DNA of 64,000 bases from Cystobasidium ongulense (taxonomy: Eukaryota; Basidiomycota; Cystobasidiomycetes; Cystobasidiales; Cystobasidiaceae). The translations under genes were made by a program, and so were the position numbers. A model generated the notes under the pieces. That model did no database searches, had not been told where the DNA came from, and saw only the letters and a program-made list of their open reading frames with translations. Shown here in pieces: positions 21,333-33,010 of the stretch. Location: NCBI GenBank assembly GCA_022835595.1, contig BQUP01000009.1, forward strand, positions 496,001 to 560,000, in the 5' to 3' direction. Within the stretch, counting starts at the first letter, position 1. Each line of letters opens with the position of its first letter.

Positions 21333-23403
21333 ATGGACATAGTTCAACTTCGAAAAGGCGACAGTACTCTCACAGAGGCCGAAAAGCTAGAACTTCTAAG
21401 AGATCCCTACTCTCAATCGCCTAAGTATGCCTGGATTACAGCAACGGTGTTATGCTCTATAATAGCAGTAGCGGGATTGGCCAATGTATCCTACCTGATT
21501 CGGAGGCGGTACCCCACTCTGTTCGCCAACTCTTGGTACGCGAGGAAGAAGACTGCGCTCTGGAGATACCTTGCTTCGAAGCAGCAGCGCGTCAAAGCTG
21601 GCAGAGCCTTTCATTTCCCTGTTCTCGGTGCTGGCTTGGTTATGCTCGCTTTCTTCCTCTTCATGTTCAGTAAGTGCAGTCAGCTGTGCCCAGCGGAGCG
21701 TCATTCGGCACATTGCTATCATCCCAGGCTCACTCCTTTTCTCACTACTCCTAGCATGGCTCTGGTCTATCCGACCCTACTATTACAGTCACCGATATGT
21801 TCACGCGCCGCCCTTGTCTATTCGGGCAGGGTTCATGGCTCGTGAGTTGACTTCCAACGAGACATTTCCCTCTCTTTTATGAATTGAGATAGCCTCCTCT
21901 GACAGCCATATTGTCTCCCTACAGTCGGTTGCTTTCCCTTCATCTTCGCCTTCGCCTCAAAAGTCAATGTCGTAACCTTCGTAACTGGCGTCTCGCACGA
22001 AAAACTTCAAGTATACCATCAATACCTATCTTACCTTTTCCTCTTCTTTGGCTGGGTGCACGCAATCCCATTCTTCATTCAAGGCTTAAGCGAGAATCAG
22101 CCAAACACCGACCCACCCATGAAGCAGCTCACCTACCAGATGCTCGTAGCTAAGAAGCCGTACTACTGGACAGGAATAACCATGCTAGTTCAGTTATCAA
22201 TCTTATGCGGTGGAAGTTTGCCCTATTTTAGGCGCAAGAACTACGAATTCTTCAAATGGTTCCATGTCTCCAATGGCATCGCTTTCATTGGCTTCTTTTT
22301 CGTTCATTGCCATCGCAAATTGCGCAGCTGGAATTATCTATATGCAACAGTCGTCGTCTATTCTGCTTGTGTTGCAGTGCGGTTCGCGTACCTGATTATA
22401 AGGAATGCCACAGTATTACCTAGAGCAAAATATGAAGTGTTAGATGGTGGTGTGGTCAAATTGAGCATCTTCGTCAGTGCTCAAGAGAGCTGGAAGCCGG
22501 GTCAACATTATTTTTTCAACTTCCCTTCATGCCAGCCTCTACAATCGTGAGCGACCTTTCATTCATGGACTAGTATCACAGGTACTATGAGCTGACATGC
22601 AAAGTTCCGTCAGACATCCCTTTACGATAGCTAGTCTACCTATAATGGGATCTTCCCCGCATGACCGTACAGAGATGCAGCTCCTCATCCAGCAAGCAAG
22701 CGGCTTGACAGCAAAGCTGTTCAAAACGTTGTCAGCGAGAAAAAGCGAAACAATTCCCGTACTTATCGATGGTCCATATGGGGGTCTCGAAGGTGATCTA
22801 ACAATATACGAGCATGTCAAACTCGTCGCCGGCGGAACCGGAATCACCTTTGCCAAACCCGTTTTGGAAGATCTTCTGCAACGAATGCAATATAGTAGGA
22901 CCAAAACTACGACGATAGAATTGATCTGGTGTGTTCGAACAGCTGGTGAGTTCTAATCTGTCTTGGCCAAAGTGGAAAGATAATGACTTTTGTTCTGTGA
23001 TGCAGAGAATCTGCACTGGCTACAAGATACTCTGGAAGACCTCCAATTAAGCGCCCCTAAAGGTGCCTTGAAGTTAACCTTGCATGTCACTGGGGCTGCT
23101 GGATCTGTAATTGATGACGAGGAAAAGACGATTGTGATAGCCGGACGACCGGATATCGGTACCATAATCAAGCAAGCCGCTAGTAAGCACACGACGTTAG
23201 GTGTCGCAGGTGAGTGCACGAGGGTTGGCGTGTCTGGCTTGGTTCTTCGGTCACTGACTTGCAGCTCACCGTCACCAGCCTGCGGTCCTACCCAACTTGT
23301 GTACGACATACGCAACGCAGTTGCTGATGAGCAACGTAAGATTTTGCTCGGGACGACCAACTGTAAGGAAGTCTTCCTACACACAGAAGAGTACAGCTGG
23401 TAG
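21333..23403 (+). CDS. Ferric reductase transmembrane protein (FRE family), tandem copy 2
   Basis: Six exons: 21333-21669, 21755-21841, 21925-22546, 22614-22945, 23006-23209 and 23279-23403, 568 residues. Each exon is the same length as in copy 1. The fourth acceptor was placed at CGTCAG before ACATCCC to match copy 1 (HPFTIASLP). Heme pairs HX13H (YHQYLSYLFLFFGWVH, FHVSNGIAFIGFFFVH), HPFT, GGTGITF and ACGPTQ are all kept, as is the end HTEEYSW. The N-terminal 15 residues differ from copy 1; the rest is very similar, with most changes conservative. The protein appears fully functional. Divergence is larger in intron sequence than in exons. Confidence 0.93.
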
Positions 23404-23853
23404 AGAGGGAAGTATATGGAGTAAACAGAAACGGTTGTAGAGGAGACGAGAGGATGCTACAGAGGCACATCAGCACTGCAAGGGGAAGTGGTCTTACATG
23501 CATTACAACGTTGATAGCAAGTCATATACCGATTTACACTACCTATTTCGCAACGCTACAAGCACTTCCGCGACCTGTACTTTCTTGACACATAGAATTG
23601 CCACATCATGTAATGCCGTCCTCCACGTATATGGAGCTTTGGGGTGCGAGATGGGCCGAGGCACCCAGCCAGAGCAGTCATTAGCAGGCAAGTTTTATAT
23701 GCTGACTGCTGCGAATCATGGGTGGTGCAATGCTTATGCAGCTTGTCCCCCGCATGGAGCTCCATCCAGCAGCTTTGAAGTTGCCGGCTTTTTATCTCAC
23801 CCCAACAAAGTAGACCGACACAGGGTGCAGTCGAGACTGATGGACAATTCGGC
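23404..23853. other. Intergenic before the acyltransferase gene
   Basis: About 450 bases, 3' end of ferric reductase copy 2 and promoter of the next gene. A short plus-strand frame (23498-23857) is not convincing. Nothing else seen. Confidence 0.45.
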
Positions 23854-26800
23854 ATGAGTGGCAGCCCAGCAGCATCAGCTAGAGATGGGAGTGCAGGTCT
23901 CAACGGAGCTGCCGGTGAAGATGCTCGACAGCCGCCCTCGAGTCTCAACATCACAAAGCTGCGCTCTCAGCATGCTGGAAGCAATGAATCACAAGCAATG
24001 AGCCCTACGACTTCAGTCAAGGCATTGCTGGCAGACACAAATGCGGCACCACTGCCACCACCTTCATCGTCCAACCCTCGAGCTTCGACGTCCGCCTTCG
24101 ACCAGCAGCAAGCTGCCCTGCGACGCCGCAAGACCGCTGGCTCCACATCAAAGGACGGCGAGGACCAGGTCGACGCAGCAGTGGAAGGAACAGGTCACTT
24201 AGGCAAAGATGATGGCCAAACACCAACTCCAGCTGCCCTCGTTGACGACAAGGCAAGGTCAGGCTCGGCCAGTCACGCAGAAGGCGCAAAGCCAACTTTC
24301 CAACAGACACTGCAAGATCTCCGCCAGTTCCTCCTTCATTTCTTGAGAATACTCCCTTTCAAAGGCTTCCAATCATACCTGAAGAAGATCATAGGACCTA
24401 TTGTCAGACTCTTTGTCAGAGGCGTAGCGAAGATATTGCACAGAGGTCAGTTTGGCCTGGCGAGCAATGTGGCATTCGACATACATTTGCTACTCTGGAA
24501 GGTGAGTCTAGACGGCACATCACTTGCCACGGATTATTTGATTGACGGATTGCGCTTCTCCCGACAGTGGGTCATCAATCTCTTCTTCCGAGAAATACGT
24601 CCAAGAGGTGCATACAAGATCCCTCGCGATGGTCCCTTACTGCTCGTAGCAGGCCCACATCACAATCAGGTCAGACTAGCTTTGCAATAGACAATACAGG
24701 CAAAGTCAAAACTAACGCTGCTGCCTTGGCCCGCGTGCTCTAGTTCCTTGACCCGCTCCTTCTCATGAGCGAAGCTCGTGTGGCAGCTGGACGCCGAGTC
24801 AGTTTCCTCATTGCCGAGAAGAGCTACCATAGAAAATTTATTGGTTTAGCCAGCAAGATAGCGCAAGCTAGTATGTATTGAAGCCTACTTTACAACGTGA
24901 TGACTCACGCTGATGTGATTTGTTTGGATAATGGCCAACAGTCCCCGTCGCACGATCTTCCGACAATGCCAAAACAGGCAAAGGGACAGTCTACCTTGAT
25001 TATGAATCTACACCAGAAGACAACATACTGAAAGGCAACGGAACGCAATTCATCAAGGAATTTGGTCCTAAATATCAATTACAACTTGGCAAACAATATG
25101 GTTTCCCGACAGTCGAGGTCGTAGAAATCATTGATGACGAAACTGTCAAAGTCAAGAAGATGTTCTCGAAAGACAAAATAATCGCAGATTTGAAGGACGC
25201 AAAAAGTAGTATTGATAAGGGAGGAAAAGGATTGACGTACAAGTGTTTACCATACATTGATCAAACCAAGGTAGGTTCGGTGCTATTTAAAAGGGCATCA
25301 AGCACGGGCTGAAACGTAATGTCTCCTTGCAGATGTACTCTTCCGTATACAAGAAGTTCAGCGAGGGTGGCTGTATAGGTATCTTCCCCGAAGGTACGCC
25401 TCACAGAAAAATATGAAATCGATGTCTTGCCATGGCAGTGCTAAGCGCTATGTTTTCACAGGTGGATCGCACGACAGAACCGACTTCTTACCACTCAAGC
25501 ATGGCTTGGCCATCATGGCACTTGGAGCAATGGCAGCAAATTCCGAATGCAAGGTTAAGATTGTGCCAGTCGGAGTAAGTATTAGCTGTATCTTGGATGC
25601 GCGTATCTTCTCGTAGCTCATTTCTACTTGCTTTTAGCTCAATTACTTCCACCCACATCGATTCCGCTCCCGAGCTGTCATCGAGTTCGGCGCACCAATT
25701 ACAATTCCCGAGTCACTCGTCGAGACTTTTGCTCAAGGTGGTCAGGGCAAGAGAGATGCCATTGGAGCTGTCATGGACCTCGTCTTTGACGGTCTGAAGT
25801 CTGTGACTGTGCGAGCACCCGACTTCGAAACTTTGATGGTGAGCTGCACCTACTTGATACGAGACTGATGTACGGCCTAGTACTAAGCTTAGCATGTGTG
25901 CCTACAGGTTATACAAGCAAGCAGACGTCTATATAAACCGCCTGGACAGCAGCTGAACCTCAGCCAAGTCGTCGAGCTGAACAAGCGTTTCATCATGGGC
26001 TACAACACGTATCGCGACGAGCCGAAAGTCCAGCAGCTGTACAAGCACGTCGAAGCATACAATAAAAATCTCAGCAGACTCGGTCTGAAAGATCATCAAG
26101 TTGAAGCCGCCAGACGGCCAGTCTGGAAGTCTTTACTCATTCTACTATGGAGGACTGGACTTATCAGTGCCTGGACGATCATGGCACTGCCCGGTATTAT
26201 TCTCAATGCCCCTATCTTCATCGCTGCATCCATCATTTCGCACAGGAAAGCAAAGGAGGCAGTAGCTGCTTCGACAGTCAAGCTTGAAGGTCGGGATGTA
26301 CTAGCAACTTGGAAAGTACTAGTCTCGCTTGGTATGGCACCCGTTCTATACTCGTTCTACACTGTCATCGCCATGTACTTTGTCTACCGGTACAACATGG
26401 GACGCAAATATCTCTTCCTTACCCCTCTCTTTATGCTCATCGCGGTGCCCAGCTTTGGGTATTCAGCTTTGAGATTTGGCGAAGTGGGAATGGACATATA
26501 CAAGTAAGTCTCTTGTCTTTATGACGAAATGGTCTTTGTAGCGGTATTTCGTGAGATTGACTTTGTTTTCACCCTCAGATCACTTCCTCCCCTCTTCATG
26601 TCTCTCTTCCCGTGGCACCAGCAGCAGCTAGAGCGCATACGGCAACAAAGAAGAGACGTGACGGCCGAGCTCACCGATTGCATCGAAGAATTCGCCCCAC
26701 GTCTATGGAAGGACTTCGAATCACATCGAATGATACCGCCCTCTTCAGATACGGAGCATTCCTATCGTACATCGCAAGCAGACGGATCGAAAACTCCATC

Positions 26801-27256
26801 TGGCGCTAGTGCTAAACGAAAGTCGACCTTTGGATCTGAGAGCAGCATTTTGCAACATCCCATGTCTTGGATCGATGAAAAGGTCTTTGGCTGGTCCACA
26901 AAAAGCACACCGGGAGGAAGGAGAAAGTGGTCAAGCGATGATGGAACGACTAGTGATGCTACACCAATGCCTTCGGAGCCTGTGACGCCCGCTTACAAGA
27001 CTGACGAAAGCGAAGAAGACACTGCTGATTATGACGAGGTAAGGAGCACCAGTATTGTGCTAGCAACGAAGCGCTGATCACTTCTCTCTTCCCATAGGTT
27101 GTACGAGGTGTAGAGGAGAGACTTGCCGAAGTGAATGGCTCGAATCAAAGCGGACTGGGCAGACTTCGAAGGAGAAGTAGTGCCAGAAGTCGAAGTCAGC
27201 TCAATGTTTCCTCGACCGCACCAGTCGAAGACCCAGTAGAGTCAGAAAGCAAGTAA
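23854..27256 (+). CDS. Glycerol-3-phosphate/dihydroxyacetone-phosphate acyltransferase (Gpt2/Sct1 type)
   Basis: Ten exons: 23854-24501, 24568-24669, 24744-24870, 24942-25270, 25333-25393, 25462-25574, 25638-25838, 25908-26503, 26579-27038 and 27098-27256, 931 residues. It would make lysophosphatidic acid in the endoplasmic reticulum, the first step of glycerolipid synthesis. A 150-residue disordered N-terminus precedes membrane segments. The acyltransferase motif HX4D (HNQFLD in GPHHNQFLDP) is formed across the intron between exons 2 and 3. Motif III is EGGSHDRT, also split by an intron, and a motif IV-like region is VIEFGAPITIPE. C-terminal membrane segments (TGLISAWTIMALPGIILNAP, APVLYSFYTVIAMYFVY) and a Ser-rich tail with RRRSSARSRS match the family layout. 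Yeast homologues are regulated by phosphorylation of such tails. Confidence 0.92.
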
Positions 27257-27513
27257 TGCAAATCCAAGGGAAGTATTTGTCTGGGACCTCCAAGCATGCC
27301 ACACTACAATTAAACACGGTGGATGGTGTTGGTTCCCAGAACAAGGAAGGAAATGCGAGCGATATAGCAGGATCGACGGTATTGCACGAGAAATATAAGA
27401 GATGGAATGGCACTGAGTGCGATATAGAAGGGATGTGGATATTATGTTTGGGGCATTTAGGACTTATGATGTGAAATTAGGATAGCAGAGTGGCTAGAAA
27501 GCGTTTCTACATT

Positions 27514-29840
27514 CTAAGGTGTGAACAATTGCTCGTCGAAAGGTGATACTCGTCCCCAGAACCCCTTTGGCCCGCATTGCTCGTTTCGCTGAGATTGCAC
27601 GACGCTGGACGAGGCGCCGTTGAAGACAAGCATATTGAGGTTGACGCTAGCGCCGGCCTGTATGGCCGACCATTGAGGATATCCAGCTGCATTGGGGTTA
27701 CCGCTCTTTGCGAATGCTGACCATCGACTAAGGACTTCGTTCTCGAGTTTGGCCTGTGCGGTAGTGAGCTGCTGGCCAGTGTTGAACACAGCCTCGATGT
27801 CATCTATACGAGTTAAGGGAGAAATTGAGGTAAATCTACGCGCACACTATCAGTCAACTATTGGAAGGAAAGACCGCTTACCCTGGTGGCAGACGCGACC
27901 TTTGCAGAATGCAATACCCTGATTAGAAGGATAAGGGATACCAGCGTCGAATTCTGCAAGCCAGACACGTCCGCCAACACCGTGGGAGCTCATGTTCAGA
28001 GCAGCTTGCTGGTTTGCGCATCTCCAGACCCAGTCTGTGCCTAGCAATTCGAGTTGGTATCTAGTAGCATCTGCATCTGCATTGGCAGGGTCGGGGTTAT
28101 AGAGGCCGCTTCCGAGCACCTTTCCTGCTCTATCAGCGTCTATAAGAGCTTGAACAAATATGGGATAGTAGTCAACGGGGAGCATTTGACCTTGGGAAAC
28201 TGATGCGATAGTTGGTCCAGCTTCATCCTTGACCGTTGTAAAGATGACTTGTCTGTTCTTATTGCCTAAATTTGCATTGTTGGTGTATTGAAAGAAAGCT
28301 TGAGTAACGATACTGCCATCGATAACAGGACGAATAGGCTCAGAAGCGCTGACCCCAGGGACAGTAGCCGGGACGGCGAAGAAGGTATTGTCTTGAGCAG
28401 AGAGTATAGAAGGGACAGTAGCAGATTGTAGACAAGCAAGGGTTGTGCATTTGAGATCGCCAAGGAAAGTCTGCCCGACGGCATTAGACATAGCGGGAGT
28501 GTGATCACCATAGTTGAGAGGAGCAGAATGAAGGATGGCACGCTGGAAGAGTGAATCGGCTCGTGGGGTACTGAAGAGCGACTTGATGAGTGAAGCTCCG
28601 CTGGATTGACCAGCAAGAGTGACAGCAGCAGGGTCGCCACCAAAGGAAGCAACATTCTTTTTGATGTAGTCTGCAAGGGGGACCAAGTCAGGTTGCGACA
28701 GCTCCTGTAGGTTAGAAATGACCTACTCAAGGCTTCCACAGTGTCAAGGAGACCCATATTGCCTTGAATACCTAGCTCGGGCGCACGAAGGAAACCGAGT
28801 AGACCTAGTCGGTATTGAACAGTAACGACGATCATGTTGCCCTTTGCAGCAAGTTCACTTCCGTCTAGAGCCGAGTCGCTGGCTGAGCCTGTGACGAATG
28901 ATCCACCATGGAGCCTGGAAGAAAGGAATATTGGCTGGTACTTCTCTAAACGCACTTGGAAGCGCTAATCAGGAAGAACCTACCAGACGAAAACTGGCAG
29001 CTTAGACAAAGAATTGGCAGATGCGGGAACCCAGACACTGAAGAAGTAGGGATGATTCGTTAGATCTCGTGCGGGTTGTTACATGAGGTATCCCTACTTC
29101 ATGAACAGGCAGTTCTCATTCGCGCTTGGACTTGCGGAAAGAACTTCGGACTGAGGGCAAATGGGAGGAAGCGAAGAAGCGTTGTAGCTGAGGGGAGTAG
29201 ATTGCTTGTCAGAATGGTGACTACGTAAGCGGAGCTGGTATGAACACTAGTAACTTACGTTCCAGACCAATTGGCTACCGATGCAGGTGGCTGCGGGCGG
29301 AGTTATCAGCATAAGAATAAGGTAACATGAATAATCACTAAACCGCAACGAGCGAGCAGATGACCCACCTGGAATCGGAGTGATCCAGTGGGAGGCTTAG
29401 CATATGGGACTGTATATCTGTAGGTATTGGCAGTCTGAAAGCCAGATATTTTCCCCTGAGGAGTGGCTACAGTATTTTGCGTGTTTTCCAACCATTTGTC
29501 AATGATAATAGAGGTTCTGCAATCGAGAAAGGATGCAGGGAGCTGAAGTCAGTCATTATCTTAGAATCCTGAGAAATTATCGGCGTAATGACAGCTCATG
29601 GCATTCAACTGTCATAATACGATGAAGGAAGGGACGGACTCACTTCTGGCAAATCTCATCTATGTGAGGGAGATCGCATAGCCAAGAGACGACACCTTTG
29701 ATAGAGCGCGTGCTAATATCACTCTGACCTATAACTTCATGAGCATTGGCGAAATCCAGGTCGTCTCGGATTTCCAGTATGGGTGCGGCTGTCACCGACG
29801 CGATAACGGCAGCAGCGGTGGCGAGTGCGAAGACACGCAT
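27514..29840 (-). CDS. Secreted type B carboxylesterase/lipase
   Basis: Eight exons on the minus strand: 29840-29644, 29516-29369, 29290-29259, 29187-29098, 29037-28984, 28914-28727, 28670-27882 and 27803-27514, 595 residues. Signal peptide MRVFALATAAAVIASVTAAP. Typical alpha/beta-hydrolase landmarks are YAKPPTGSLRF, ENCLFMNVWVPASA, FVWLHGGSF (oxyanion region), GGDPAAVTLAGQSSGA (nucleophile Ser about 259), a candidate acid Glu in VKDEAGPTI, and a candidate His in RVCHQDD, the last formed across the final intron. This is the crotonase-unrelated COesterase family, which cleaves esters of fatty acids or aromatic acids; the substrate cannot be read from sequence. No GPI-like tail. It is convergent with the acyltransferase gene, 257 bases away. 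Confidence 0.92.
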
Positions 29841-31127
29841 TCGAATGAAGGGAGGGATAAAATGAATGTGTTTAGCTAGAAAGCTGATATATTAATCCGA
29901 CCTGCGGAGGATTGTTGTAAGTAAGAGTGTATTGTGGGTATATTGGAGAAGATGGGGAAGAGAAGGACAGAGGGGGATATCAGATTCTTTCGAGGCAGAC
30001 CAAGGCGAAAGAGAGCACGAGCAGCGAGCGGGACTAGCACAAAGGCTTCACATCCGCCATGCATGTTTTCGTACATCGCTTGTTGCGGTTAGCCTAGTCT
30101 CGACGCATGGACATGTCAGCAGTCGCCTTGTTAGATTCAGCTACGGCGCTCGGAAACAAAAGCACAAGGTTTGAGCTGAGCCTGGCTCTTAAAGCGCAGG
30201 AATGACTGACCGGGTCGCATTCATCTCTTCCAAACCCTCTTGTATGCTCTTCCCAAGGAGCTCGCGCCCAAGGCGTGCTGAGCACTTTGGCGGGTATACT
30301 GCTTCAAGGTGCGTTGGCGGTAAACGAGCCACGACGCCAACAGAGGAGGCCGCAGCCGGCAGCAGTGCAGACTTTGACTCCGTGCGAGTGTCCTCAAAGA
30401 TGGAGACCAGCTTCTTGAATGCCCGGATGGTCCGTGTATGCTATCGTGTCATTGCACAGAGCGCGTCGATAGCATTGCATTGCCGCGAGTCAGGCTGCAG
30501 AGCGGCGAGCAGCAGCGAAGGGGCGGCCTGATTAAGCCAAAGTCGTGTATCGGTTGTCGCTAGTGGGCTGCGTAGGTCGTTGTAACGCCTGTGTTGTGCT
30601 CCATCAGATCACCGGACGCATCACATGAATCTCGCGAAATCCGAGAGCTGCTTCTTGATTCCCGACCAACCTGACTCTTCCACCTCCGCACTGCAGTCTG
30701 GTACAATTGTGCAGTTCAGTTCATTTGGAAACGTACGCACGACAGCCTTGACGACTGCGGGATGCTCATTTGGCGCGTTTCAATTCCGCTTCTTTAAATG
30801 CAAGACTGTGAAACAAGATACGGAGCAGAACTTCACGTCGAACACACCCTCGAGAGCTGAACTGAATGGGACTCAAAATTCTTTATATCACTGCCTGGTG
30901 TCCGACTCGGCTTCATCCAACCTGGGGTGCTTTTAACATCGCTGCGTGATTCTGAAGTGGATGCTGGCTCGCTCTTTGTTTTCGTTCTTCTCGATACACT
31001 CACCTCACGCATCCCACGCATCTCACACACTCACACACTACGCACCACACCCCTGATACCTCTCCTCCCTAGCTACATAGTAGAATATCTCCCGCCTCAA
31101 TCCAACCCTTCGACACGCGCTTCCGAT
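29841..31127. other. Upstream region shared by the carboxylesterase and the sacsin-like remnant
   Basis: About 1.3 kb between divergent starts. Plus-strand frames at 30202-30531 and 30625-30936 have no protein character. The last 100 bases are rich in CACAC/CACGCATC repeats. Nothing else is seen. Confidence 0.45.
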
Positions 31128-32737
31128 ATGGCGTACGCCATCGAGGAGAGCGTCGGTGAGTTTAGCTTCCAATTCGTACATGTCCACAATCTTGCTAATC
31201 CCGCAAGTACCAACTGCAGACGTGACGAAGGTCTTGAAAGACATTATTCAAGCATACCCGTATGGCCCAGGTGAGCTCTCCTTCCAATTCTCGAAGCCTT
31301 GCACCTCTGCAGCTTCCACCTTGCTGATTCCAGTTCCCCTATCCACACAGGCCTCCTTCGAGAGCTACTGCAGAACTCCGACGATGCTGGTAGTACACAT
31401 CAGACCTTCGTACTGGACAAGAGGTCTTTCGGTACTTCCAGTCTCTATGATCCCGCTCTGGCTAAGCATCAAGGCCCTGCTTTGATCGCTCTGAATGATT
31501 CTGTCTTCAAGCCTGCCGATTGGAAAGCTATTACTCAGCTGTACGGTAAGTGCGACGATACATAATCCACAGCTCTCAAACAGTCTCCGACACAATTCAG
31601 CCTTGTCTGACCTTTTCTTTTTGGCCGCTTCTGACTATTTCTTTCCAATGCTTGGAATTCAAATCAATTAGAATCAAGCAACACTCCTGATCAGACTAAA
31701 GCTGGAAAATTCGGAATACGGATTTCGAGCGTCGAATCATCTTACCGACAGTCCAGCGATTCTCTCCGTCGACCAACTATGCGTGCTTAACCCGCATGCA
31801 ACCTCGGCCACGACGCATTCTCGAGGCTTTAGTCTTCCACAAAGTGAATGGAGATCCTACCCCGATCAGCTGAAGCCTATCAGGATCTGCTGGAAGCGGC
31901 TGGAACTTCCAGAATCATTTGCATTCCGAAGTTGAGCGGGTTGCGGTGTCTGCTTCCTCGACCCAGGCAGAGCAACGCATGCTTAGTTTCAACGAGATGC
32001 CTCAGGGAGAAGGCACATTCACAGATATAACTTTCAAGCAGGAAGAAGTTGAAACTCTGTAGAAGGCACATGAACTGGTTCTCTACACATCTAGCCCTTT
32101 CTTCCGGTCAATGTTTAGTGTTGACTGGCTAGAAGCCACTCAGGCGGAACCGATATTGATTCGCCACGAATATCGCAACTTGACGGCAGATGCTGTTGAT
32201 GCAACGCTCCTTTACATCTATACTGGTACACTGCCTCAATACAACTACAAATCTGAATGTGAGGAGGCAACGGATCTCACCGAACTCTTGCTGGATATAC
32301 TGGCACTCTCGTAAGTTCAGCTGCAGATCGACTGTATACTTTGCCAGAGTGCTGAGTTCTCTTCTTCCTTCTCTCTTCAGGTCTTACTGGGAGCTCGATA
32401 GCCTCCAGAACCATGTTGAGGTAGCAATTGCGTCACGACGACTAGGTAAGCTGTAACTTGAGCAATTGGCGTTCTCGAGCCGAATTTGCTAAAACGTTTA
32501 GCTTGCCCAGGCCTGTTGCGACCAGACTCTGCCATCGATATCCGAGCATGTGCCGTTCTTTGCGGTGCTAAAGAGCTGGTAGCCAAATGCGAGGAATTGG
32601 TGAAGAAGAGTCCGGAGTTTGCACAAGTCTAGGAGACTGCAGGCAACGAAGTCAAGAAAGAAAAGGGTACCAAGCGAAAAGCTGAGGATGAAGAGCCGAC
32701 TTCGAGAAAAAAGTCGAGCAGCTGTGTATCGTCATGA
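31128..32737 (+). pseudogene. Decayed sacsin-type ATPase / BTB domain gene, middle missing
   Basis: The 5' exons 31128-31155, 31208-31270, 31351-31545 and one from 31672 splice cleanly and encode VPTADVTKVLKDIIQAYPYG then GLLRELLQNSDDAGSTHQ and KHQGPALIALNDSVF, the Hsp90-like ATP-binding region that starts sacsin-type proteins. At KAGKFGI the expected GIGFRASNHLTD is broken by one extra base near 31720, and the frame ends after about 90 more codons. From about 31916 a BTB domain follows (GTFTDITFKQEE, KAHELVLYTSSPFFRSMF, TLLYIYTGTLP), with exons at 32381-32446 and 32514 onward. Its frame has two TAG codons, one between ETL and KAHELV and one at FAQV before a Lys-rich tail. Sacsin-type proteins are usually far longer, so an internal deletion as well as point damage is likely. 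Alternatively two neighbouring remnants abut. Confidence 0.65.
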
Positions 32738-33010
32738 ATGCAAAGAAATGGTAAAGCTCGGTCTGCGTGCCGGGTTAGGAAAGTTGCTATGTTTTACGCG
32801 GGCTATTGTCACTATCTCAGGGAACGTTGTAGCGAGCCAGTCTATTGACGGATGATGCAAAGAAACGATATGCTGGACAGCTATCATTAAAGCGTTCTCG
32901 TTCCTGAGAATCTTTGCAACTACTTGCTTGCTACACACATATTGCATTGCCACCCAACTTCGACAAGCATTTCGTACATTTTGTCTCTCTTTCACCCAAC
33001 AACAGCAGCC

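Noticed and set aside
8113-32640. Genome-wide reassignment of TAG as a sense codon
   Set aside because: Several intact genes here end in TAG at the expected place (aspartic protease, both ferric reductases, carboxylesterase, methyltransferase, SRP40). The TAGs in the WG gene and the sacsin/BTB remnant need local explanations.
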